This document shows positions 8,453 through 15,013 of a DNA stretch of 64,000 nt, piece by piece. The stretch is from UBA964 sp031382085 (lineage in GTDB: Bacteria; Pseudomonadota; Gammaproteobacteria; Steroidobacterales; Steroidobacteraceae), in assembly GCA_031382085.1 (NCBI GenBank), contig JANMYM010000018.1:1-64000 (forward strand), written 5' to 3'. A program made the position numbers and the translations under genes. The notes under the pieces are model-generated. The model saw only the letters and a list, made by a program, of their open reading frames with translations, was not told the origin of the DNA and did no database searches. Within the stretch, counting starts at the first letter, position 1, and each line of letters begins with the position of its first letter.

Positions 8453-9331
8453 ATGCAGAATAGCGATACAGCACGACGCGCCTATTGGACTCAGCAGTTC
8501 GAGGACGCCTACCGCTTCATGTTTGAGGACATCCTGCCCTATCCAGTGCTGGACAACGGAGAGCGTCTGGTGTCGCTACGCCAGGTCGCATCGGCGGCTG
8601 GGGTCGAAGTGCATTTTTCAGATGCGCTCCATGTGCAGCAATTGGAGCGCCTCTTCCTCCTGCGCGAAGGCCAGATCGCTGGCTTTATTGGCGCTGCGCG
8701 CGATATGAACGAGCGCGGATGGAGTATACGCGTAGAGGACGGTTACAGGACTCGTACGATCCAGAAGTACCTCGGTCGCACACCGCAGGTGTTTGATGCC
8801 GTCCTGCGTAGCGTGATGTGGGAGCTTGGCGGGCAAGTACCGAGTGCGGAGTTCATGTTCCGCCGTTGCTCCGCGCTAGTTGCAACGGTCCCGAAGTTTG
8901 GCACGCATATGTCGGGCAGCGCCATCGACATTTCAGTGGTTTTGCGGGAGAACCCTTCGCTCGAGGTTGATCGAGGAGCGCCATATCTCGAGATGTCGGT
9001 TCTCACTCCGATGGCATCGCCGTTCGTGTCGCCCGCAGCGCTGCAGAATCGCCGTGCGATCACACAAGTGATGGAGCACCACGGGTTCGTAGCTTACCCG
9101 TGGGAGTTCTGGCATTACTCAAGCGGAGACGCCTACGATCAGTTCCTTCGCGGCACGGGTGTACCAGCAGTTTACGGCGCCGTCGACTGGGATCCCGTAA
9201 CTGGCGAGGTCGCGCCGATCGCGAATCCAACGGAACCTCTTAACAGCGAAGAGGAGGTCCGGGCGGAGATCGATGCCGCACTGCGCCGAATAGATGGTTC
9301 AGGTGTGATGACGACACACGGCGTACCGTGA
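8453..9331 (+). CDS. M15 family D-Ala-D-Ala dipeptidase-like (VanX/DdpX type)
   Basis: Zinc dipeptidase of the peptidase M15D type, 292 aa. Catalytic features are seen in order: the Arg in EDGYRTRT (~95-102), the zinc ligands in THMSGSAID (His ~152, Asp ~159), and EFWHY (Glu ~218 as base, His ~221 as third ligand). This is the VanX arrangement SxHxxGxAxD ... ExxH. No signal peptide is apparent, so it is probably cytoplasmic. The C-terminal ~60 residues (from VYGAVDWDPVTGE) lie beyond the catalytic motifs. VanX hydrolyses D-Ala-D-Ala and DdpX relatives feed D-Ala into metabolism. Next to a MlrC-like peptidase in a sugar-acid cluster it may cleave an amino-acid conjugate; resistance to vancomycin is not implied, since no vanH/vanA genes are present. 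Confidence 0.82.
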   Translation: MQNSDTARRAYWTQQFEDAYRFMFEDILPYPVLDNGERLVSLRQVASAAGVEVHFSDALHVQQLERLFLLREGQIAGFIGAARDMNERGWSIRVEDGYRTRTIQKYLGRTPQVFDAVLRSVMWELGGQVPSAEFMFRRCSALVATVPKFGTHMSGSAIDISVVLRENPSLEVDRGAPYLEMSVLTPMASPFVSPAALQNRRAITQVMEHHGFVAYPWEFWHYSSGDAYDQFLRGTGVPAVYGAVDWDPVTGEVAPIANPTEPLNSEEEVRAEIDAALRRIDGSGVMTTHGVP

Positions 9332-9611
9332 GGCGCAGCCACGTCGGAACTGCGTACCGTGCGGTAGATGCGCTGGCGGTATCGTCAGGGTGCAAGGACA
9401 TATTTTCAGGCGAATGCACAACGGCGGTGGTTGGAGCAAGGATGTGCTGCGATGTTTGATTAGTCCCGGCAGCCGTCGTCGAAGTCAGGATGGACGGGGC
9501 GTCGCGTGAGGCACCCGGAGGATCGGCTAACAACCCTCAGTCCGACGGGCTGCTAGCGCAGGCGCAAGGCGTTCCGCGGCATAGCCACTAATCCGGTGGG
9601 AAACCCAAGCG
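9332..9611. other. Intergenic, 280 bp, no gene seen
   Basis: Between the dipeptidase and the SMP-30 gene no frame has convincing coding character. GGTGGGAAA lies about 8 nt before the ATG at 9612 and probably serves as its ribosome binding site. Confidence 0.45.
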
Positions 9612-10472
9612 ATGTCTGAATATCGAGTAGTAGAACCGGTTACGCGCTGTCGCCTTGGCGAAGGCCCGCACTGGTCCGTGGGCCACCAGGCGCTCTTCTG
9701 GGTCGACAATTTAGGCCAAACGATTTTCTGTTATCGCCCTCTCAGTGGTACGGTCAACCACTGGTCGATGCATGAGGCGGTCGCTTGGATCATTGAGCAG
9801 ACGCACGGGTCAGAATTCGTCGTCGGACTGCACAGGGGTATCGTTTCTTTCGATATCGAGTCCGGAGCCATAACACTGCTAGCGGAGCCTGAGCCACATC
9901 GTCCGGAGAACAGACTCAATGATGCGAAGGTTGATCGCCGAGGATTCCTTTGGTTCGGAACGATGCCACGGAATGCACAGGGAGATACTGGGGCCCTGTA
10001 TAGGCTTGATCCGGGGGGCCAAGTATCGATACACGACGCCGGATACAACGTATCCAACGGTCCAGCGTTTAGCCCAGACGGGAAGTTCCTCTACCATACG
10101 GATTCCTTGCGAGGACTCGTGTACCGGTTCGAGCTTGGCGACAACGGTCAACTGTCCCATCGCTCCGTTTTCCTGAGGTTCGGGTCAGGAGATGGCTATC
10201 CCGACGGGATGACTGTGGATTCCGAAGGCGGGCTCTGGATCGCATTCTGGGGAGGCGCACGCGTAAGTCGCTACTCTGCCGGCGGTGAGCTGGTTCGCAC
10301 GATCGCGTTGCCTGCCTCGCAGATTACCAGCTGCGCATTTGGAGGAGCTGGCTTGGATCGCTTGTACGTGACATCCGCAGCAACGGGCGTTGAAAACGAG
10401 CAGCTCTCAGGTGCGCTGTTCGAAGTGGACCCTCACGTTACAGGGCTCGCCCCGTATCTGTTTGGGGCTTGA
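9612..10472 (+). CDS. SMP-30/gluconolactonase/LRE family protein
   Basis: Six-bladed beta-propeller lactonase of the SMP-30/regucalcin family, 286 aa. Metal ligands expected for the family are visible: Glu ~17 in RLGEGPHW, Asn ~103 in RLNDAKVDRRGFLWFGTM, Asn ~149 in SNGPAFSPDG, and Asp ~198 in YPDGMTVDSEGGLWIA. These enzymes open aldonolactones to aldonic acids. No signal peptide is visible, so action in the cytoplasm is likely. In this cluster it would act after the aldose dehydrogenase (aldo/keto reductase at 12014-13021) and before the enolase-superfamily dehydratase. The specific sugar lactone cannot be read from the sequence. Confidence 0.9.
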   Translation: MSEYRVVEPVTRCRLGEGPHWSVGHQALFWVDNLGQTIFCYRPLSGTVNHWSMHEAVAWIIEQTHGSEFVVGLHRGIVSFDIESGAITLLAEPEPHRPENRLNDAKVDRRGFLWFGTMPRNAQGDTGALYRLDPGGQVSIHDAGYNVSNGPAFSPDGKFLYHTDSLRGLVYRFELGDNGQLSHRSVFLRFGSGDGYPDGMTVDSEGGLWIAFWGGARVSRYSAGGELVRTIALPASQITSCAFGGAGLDRLYVTSAATGVENEQLSGALFEVDPHVTGLAPYLFGA

Positions 10473-10940
10473 GGGGGGCAGTGGCGCGTGACCTCTCGAC
10501 GCGAAGTCTGAAAGCGATCGTTGAGCAACTCTCATTTACGGGTAATGCTTGATGGGAGGAATCGATTGCTGTGAGAGCTCGGATACCACTGACGTGGCCG
10601 GCGATTTTTGGTCCAGGTTTATGTTCCGTAAAATGGGACAGTGACCGGCCCCGAATAAATCGGACCATCAAGGAAGTGAAGTTTGCGACAACCAGCGACA
10701 GATCCCGGGCCCGACTCTTCCGCTCTCTTCATGAATTCGGTTCCTTAGTCAAAAGTGCCTCGCGAGGCGCATAGAGCCCCCTAAATTCTTGTCTCACCTT
10801 GTGGAATCCTGTGCTTATAATATTGAGACGCTATGTCTCAAGATTACAAGTAGCAAGTGATGTACAGGCGGCAGCGACCGGCGAGGACCTAGGCATTGCG
10901 GGTACATCCTCTGCCGCGGGAGCCCAGTACTGCAGAACGG
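10473..10940. other. Intergenic region with a promoter-like site
   Basis: About 470 bp after the SMP-30 gene. No supported coding frame; short frames at 10571-10774 and 10799-11044 show no domain. The notable content is the TATAAT at 10816-10821 with an adjoining palindrome (listed separately). The A/T content around 10775-10860 is clearly above the surroundings, as expected of a regulatory region. Confidence 0.5.
10816..10841 (+). promoter_or_regulatory. Candidate -10 box with operator-like palindrome
   Basis: A perfect TATAAT (10816-10821) is followed by TTGAGACGCTATGTCTCAA (10823-10841), a 7-bp inverted repeat around a 5-nt centre. A repressor bound here would cover the transcription start. 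The -35 is poor: TTGTGG is too close (11-nt spacer) and TTGTCT too far (21 nt), so an activator or weak promoter is possible. It points toward the short frame at 10941 and the SDR at 11223. The binding protein is unknown. Confidence 0.4.
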
Positions 10941-11189
10941 ATGGCGAACGTAAGGTCTGCCGACTCCGATCAAGTGTTAGTTGTGGAACGGAGATTGCGT
11001 TCAGGCCTCGCACTGAGTGGCGGGACAAAGCGCTCATCGTTTGACTTCGACTCGCGCGGCGAGCCGACCCTGAGTTGGCTTAGCGGGTCGCTCCGAGTTC
11101 AGCTGCCGAGCCCGTGCATAGCTGCTCGTGGGCTCGAGTCTCTCGACGATGTGCGAGCAACGCTGGCAGACTGGCAGACAGATCACTGA
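10941..11189 (+). CDS. Possible small hypothetical protein, 82 aa
   Basis: ATG at 10941 opens a frame ending at 11189, 33 nt before the SDR start. The product is charged, with a DFDSRGEPTLSW-like centre and an acidic amphipathic C-terminus (ESLDDVRATLADW), which looks protein-like rather than random. It lies downstream of the candidate promoter at 10816. I recognise no family. Counter-evidence: no clear ribosome binding site precedes the ATG, and the frame is open upstream only to a TTG at 10896. Confidence 0.33.
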   Translation: MANVRSADSDQVLVVERRLRSGLALSGGTKRSSFDFDSRGEPTLSWLSGSLRVQLPSPCIAARGLESLDDVRATLADWQTDH

Positions 11190-11222
11190 ACTCAACGTTT
11201 ACCAATTGGAGAGGTAGCAGAC

Positions 11223-12011
11223 ATGTCGGGTCTAGGAATACTGCAGTTGGTCGGCCTCAATGCACTTGTGACGGGTGGCGGAAGTGGCATCGGTCGCCAA
11301 CTTGCTTTAGGTTTTGCAGAGGCCGGAGCCAATCTGATTCTCGTTGGCCGCCGCCTTGCTCCACTGCAGGAAACAGCGAAGCTAGCGGCCGAGTTTGGCG
11401 TGCAAAGTATCGTCATCGCCGCAGATATCACGAATGAAGATGACATCGATCAGATCGCCTCTCAATCCGGGAGAGTGGACATCCTTTGCAACTGCGCAGG
11501 CGCGGCGCCGATGAGTTCATGGAAGACAGTTTTGCTTGCGGAATGGCGGAGCGTATTTGCGGTGAACGTGGATGCCATGTTTCGGCTCTGCCAAGTCTTT
11601 GCTCCAAGAATGATGGAAAACCGGTTTGGACGCATAATCAACATCTCATCCGTCTACGGATCAATGGGCGGCAATCCCGCTCTCTACCCTGGCATCGAGT
11701 GGGACGTCCCTTCGTACTTTGCGAGCAAGCATGCAGTCCATGGCATCACACACTACTTGGCGCCGCGCCTTGCGCCCTACAACGTGTGTATCAACACGTT
11801 GAGCCCCGGTGGGTTCAGTGGCTCTGACATGAACGAAAATTCCGGCATGGGATCCGATGCAATGCTGCAGGCCTTTTATTCAGTCGTCCCCATGGGTCGC
11901 CTTGGAGGACCTAAGGACATTGCCGCGGCAGGTGTTTTCTTGGCATCTCCCGGCGCGTCATACACGACCGGGCAAGACCTCAAAGTGGACGGGGGTTGGT
12001 CCGTCTGGTAG
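11223..12011 (+). CDS. SDR-family oxidoreductase
   Basis: Classical short-chain dehydrogenase of 262 aa, preceded by GGAGAGGT about 8 nt upstream. Motifs: cofactor loop TGGGSGIG (~18-25), a DI pair after beta-4 (AADIT), CNCAG in place of the usual NNAG, the catalytic serine in INISS, and YFASK (Tyr/Lys). It ends with the typical GQDLKVDGGWSVW. In non-phosphorylating fucose/rhamnose-type pathways an SDR oxidises the 2-keto-3-deoxy aldonate at C4; this gene is the best candidate for that step, since the FAH hydrolase that would use the product is in the same cluster. It could instead be the sugar dehydrogenase. It is convergent with the aldo/keto reductase, with only 2 nt between the two stop codons. 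Confidence 0.9.
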   Translation: MSGLGILQLVGLNALVTGGGSGIGRQLALGFAEAGANLILVGRRLAPLQETAKLAAEFGVQSIVIAADITNEDDIDQIASQSGRVDILCNCAGAAPMSSWKTVLLAEWRSVFAVNVDAMFRLCQVFAPRMMENRFGRIINISSVYGSMGGNPALYPGIEWDVPSYFASKHAVHGITHYLAPRLAPYNVCINTLSPGGFSGSDMNENSGMGSDAMLQAFYSVVPMGRLGGPKDIAAAGVFLASPGASYTTGQDLKVDGGWSVW

Positions 12012-12013
12012 GT

Positions 12014-13021
12014 CTAGCGTGCATTCACGACGTAATGGTCCGAACCTTGCGTTCCTGCAGCCTCTTTCATGATGCTGGAGATCTCTGAGATGTCTGATGG
12101 AGTCAGCGGCCAGTCTAACGCTTTGACGTTCTCCTCTACTTCCAGTGTCGCGCGCATGCCTACCAGTGCCGCAGACACTTGCTCATTGTTCAAGACCCAT
12201 GCGAGCGCCAATTGCGGGAGCGAATGATTGATGTCGTTGGCGAACTCTCGCAACTTTTCAGTGACCTTGATGTTTGTCGCGAAGTTCTGCTCCGTGAAAA
12301 GTGGCAGTCCGAATACGTCTCCTTTGGAACGCCAGTCCTCCTCCGGAAATTCAGTTTCCGATGTCCAACCACCGGAGAGCAGGCCATGACACAACGCGCC
12401 ATAGGTCATTACGCCTACGCCCATCTCAACGCTTTGGGGCAGCAATTCACGCTCAATGCGACGGTCGAACAAGTTGTACCCCACTTGTTGTGCGTGAATC
12501 GTCCCAAATTCTCGGTATTCGATTACCTGCGCAACAGTGAAATTCGAGACCCCAACAAAGCGAGTTTTGCCACTCCTTCGCAACGATTCAAGGCAGGCCA
12601 TGACCTCTGCAGGAATCGCATTAGGATCCGGCACATGGATGAGCAAGATATCGAGATATTCGGTTCGCAATCGGCTGAGACTCTTCTCGACCGACGCCAG
12701 GATCGAATCTTTGGAACTGTCAGTTATCCATGTTTTGGTCGCGCTGTTCCAATGCACCGCGCATTTGGTCGTGACAATCGCGGAGCTTCTATTGCCTGCT
12801 AGCGCTTCACCGAGAACCGCTTCCCCATGACCGTCGCCATAGGCAGGAGCGGTATCGAACAACGTGATTCCCAAATCTATGGCGCGATGGATTGCCCGAA
12901 TCGCCTCGGAACGATCAACGAATCCGTAGTCGCCAGCCTTTATGGTCCCCCCGATCGGCCACATTCCAAATCCAAGCTCCGAAACGACTAGATCTGTATG
13001 TCCAAACGTACGATATTTCAT
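12014..13021 (-). CDS. Aldo/keto reductase, likely aldose dehydrogenase
   Basis: AKR-superfamily (beta/alpha)8 oxidoreductase, 335 aa from the ATG at 13021 (AGAGGTG just upstream; a longer frame from 13069 is not family-like). It begins MKYRTFGHTDLVVSELGFG, then shows LFDTAPAYGDGHGEAVLGEAL with the catalytic Asp and Tyr (~55-60), TTKCAVHW with the Lys, and DILLIHVPD with the His. NAD(P)-binding follows at the C-terminus. Relatives in L-fucose and L-galactose utilisation oxidise the aldose C1 to a lactone, which here would feed the SMP-30 lactonase. Divergent from the sugar-binding protein gene, so uptake and first oxidation could share a control region (13022-13428). Specific substrate is inference. 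Confidence 0.9.
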   Translation of the reverse strand: MKYRTFGHTDLVVSELGFGMWPIGGTIKAGDYGFVDRSEAIRAIHRAIDLGITLFDTAPAYGDGHGEAVLGEALAGNRSSAIVTTKCAVHWNSATKTWITDSSKDSILASVEKSLSRLRTEYLDILLIHVPDPNAIPAEVMACLESLRRSGKTRFVGVSNFTVAQVIEYREFGTIHAQQVGYNLFDRRIERELLPQSVEMGVGVMTYGALCHGLLSGGWTSETEFPEEDWRSKGDVFGLPLFTEQNFATNIKVTEKLREFANDINHSLPQLALAWVLNNEQVSAALVGMRATLEVEENVKALDWPLTPSDISEISSIMKEAAGTQGSDHYVVNAR

Positions 13022-13428
13022 GGCACCTCTGGATGGTGACCCTGAGGATACTCGGAATGCTAACGACAATGCTGGCGACGTTCAGTGATTGTCGCTGGAC
13101 GCGCAATGCGTGTGGTCGTGTTTGTTCATTCTCTTGGGCACGAAGGCAGCATGGACTGTCGAATAGATCAAGAATTTGCGCCTCTAGCGGACATTGCCAG
13201 CAGCGAGCGCGAATGGACGCACTCCCTCGCTGCCTATTTGCCAGTGCGCATATCGCCGAGACTGTGCGGCCCTCCCGCACTTGGCGGCGCTGCGCCCCAA
13301 TTGCAGCGGACTCGACTTCACGCCGCGCACGACCTTCGAACGCTGGGATTTCTCAACGATTCTTGAGCAATGCATAATTCGAACGCTCAAACTTGCCGCA
13401 ACGCCGAACGCTATGGAGTGGCCCCAGA
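13022..13428. promoter_or_regulatory. Divergent intergenic region between AKR and sugar-binding protein
   Basis: About 400 bp separate two divergent starts. No supported gene. A 7-bp inverted repeat (CGACAAT at 13064-13070, ATTGTCG at 13088-13094, 17-nt spacer) lies 43 nt upstream of the AKR start and could be a regulator site. No strong -35/-10 pair is evident on either strand. Confidence 0.35.
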
Positions 13429-14649
13429 ATGGAACAAATCGAACCAATAGTCGGAACGGTCGACCGTCGTACCTTCCTTAAAGTCGCGGCGGCTGGCGGA
13501 GCTTCCATTGCCGGCTGTGCTTTATTGCCAGCATGTTCTTCGTCCAGCGAGAACGAGACCGCTCAAGGTCGCAATAATTTATCCGGTCGCCCAAATATGA
13601 GGGACTCCCTCTCCGAGTTTAAGCCGTACGACCCAGAGGCACCGTCCGGAACTGTCCCAAAGGACTTGCCGAAGCGCGTTGCCTTCTTCACGCCCGTTGC
13701 CAATGAGTACTACAAGCAGATTAGCGACAATGTTGCAGCCGCTTGCAAGGCACGCGGGCTTGCCTACCAGTTCGTCGTTTCAGAACGAGACCCTGTAAGA
13801 GGCGTAGACCAGATTGCGCAGACACTTCAGAAGGGTGTTGGTGGAGTCATCGTTCAACCGGACGACGCCAGAGGTCAGGCCGTAGTGTTGCAAAAGGCAA
13901 TCGATGCTGGCGTCCACGTAACCTTCTTTGTTACTCCTCCCGCCACCGCACAAACGACTGCGGATCAATATTCCTTGGGATACGCACAAGGGAGAGGTGC
14001 GGTTGACTGGATTAACGCGAACCTAGGCGGAAAAGCCAAGGTTTGCAACTTCGTTCTCGATCATATCGAGGCACTGATTCCGCGTCGCTTGGGCACGGAA
14101 GCTGCGCTGAAGGAGGGCGGCGTAGAAATAGAGCTGGTTGAATCAATTGAGCTGGTCGACATCAATCAGGATGAAGGTTTTAGGCTTGCAAGTACGTTGC
14201 TTCAGAAGAATCCCGGAATCAACGTCTGGATCGGGCCCGATGAAACGGTGCTTGGTGTGAATGCTTATCTCGCCTCCAAAGGCAAGAACCCTTCAATCGA
14301 CCGTATCTATGCGTCTGGTTTAAACGGCTCAGTTGCCGGCCAAGATTCCGTCGCGAGGGGAACTTTCGTCCGCGACACCTGGGCCTTCAACGACCCACTT
14401 GTGTCTTTCGGATATGGACATTTCATTGCAGATTGGCTGGAGGGCAAAAGCGTTCCTCAGGTCTATCAAGTGACATCAACCAAGTTGGCCTCAAGGGACG
14501 AGGTTCTGGCTTACCGAGCTGCAACTTCAAATCCAGCAGGATCCTTCGACGACTTCAAGTACGGAAGAAATACTGCCGCGAAGCTGTGGGGCAACATTTC
14601 CTATGACACCCGCGATCAGTACCTTCGTAACATCATCAAAGCGGTCTAA
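13429..14649 (+). CDS. Sugar ABC transporter substrate-binding lipoprotein (Tat signal)
   Basis: Periplasmic binding protein of the ribose/xylose type (Peripla_BP_4), 406 aa from the ATG at 13429. The N-terminus carries a twin-arginine motif (DRRTFLK, Arg 13-14), a hydrophobic stretch, and two lipobox-like sites: IAGC (Cys ~30) and LPAC (Cys ~36), the second followed by a Ser-rich linker. It is therefore likely exported folded and lipid-anchored. The binding domain starts near residue 75 (RVAFFTPVANEYYKQISDNV) and runs to the end. Gene order with the fused permease-ATPase at 15014 shows it is the ligand receptor of that importer. Family members bind aldopentoses, hexoses or deoxyhexoses; the ligand is unknown. 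Confidence 0.9.
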   Translation: MEQIEPIVGTVDRRTFLKVAAAGGASIAGCALLPACSSSSENETAQGRNNLSGRPNMRDSLSEFKPYDPEAPSGTVPKDLPKRVAFFTPVANEYYKQISDNVAAACKARGLAYQFVVSERDPVRGVDQIAQTLQKGVGGVIVQPDDARGQAVVLQKAIDAGVHVTFFVTPPATAQTTADQYSLGYAQGRGAVDWINANLGGKAKVCNFVLDHIEALIPRRLGTEAALKEGGVEIELVESIELVDINQDEGFRLASTLLQKNPGINVWIGPDETVLGVNAYLASKGKNPSIDRIYASGLNGSVAGQDSVARGTFVRDTWAFNDPLVSFGYGHFIADWLEGKSVPQVYQVTSTKLASRDEVLAYRAATSNPAGSFDDFKYGRNTAAKLWGNISYDTRDQYLRNIIKAV

Positions 14650-15013
14650 ATTCACCTCACACTTGACCAAACACGATGTATCGAGAAGAAGAAGTTGCGA
14701 AGCCGAGAGGTTCCACAACGCTCAGAGCGATCCAACGCGCGGCTGCCGAATGACTGTACGCACAAGTGCTTCAGTTTCGGCCAGGCACATGTCGGGATCA
14801 CCGCGATCGCCGTGCGTCTCATGAGGCGCTATCTCCTTAGTGTCGACCGATCTCACTAGAAGCTGTTTGAAGCCATACGTGTCCTCAAAACCAGCTAAGC
14901 CGCGATCGAAGAATGAGCCGCCACGTCTTTCTCGCCCGTCCAATATGGCGGGACTATGGGACTTGCACTTGGGACCAAGCAGAACGCAATCTTTGTAGTA
15001 ATTAGGAAGGTAA
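14650..15013. other. 364-bp gap between binding protein and permease genes
   Basis: Unusually long for an ABC operon. AGGAAGGTAA directly before 15014 is the ribosome binding site of the fused transporter gene. The minus strand holds an open frame over about 14722-14970 listed separately. No terminator was found after the binding-protein stop. Confidence 0.45.
14722..14970 (-). pseudogene. Possible remnant of an unrecognised gene
   Basis: On the minus strand about 80 codons without a stop read as a plausible protein tail (for example FFDRGLAGFEDTYGFKQLL and GDPDMCLAETEALVRTVI), ending in TGA at 14722. Codon use matches the surrounding lower-GC genes. The frame continues antisense into the start of the permease gene without a sensible start. 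A truncated leftover from an earlier gene order is possible; chance is the alternative. No family recognised. Confidence 0.22.

Noticed and set aside
8453..9331. Vancomycin-resistance function for the VanX-like gene
   Set aside because: No vanH, vanA/B, vanR or vanS partners; the surrounding genes are sugar-acid catabolism.
12550..12570. CAAAGCGAG resembling the parE-parC hairpin loop
   Set aside because: Identity stops after 9 nt and no flanking inverted repeat exists; it lies within the aldo/keto reductase gene.
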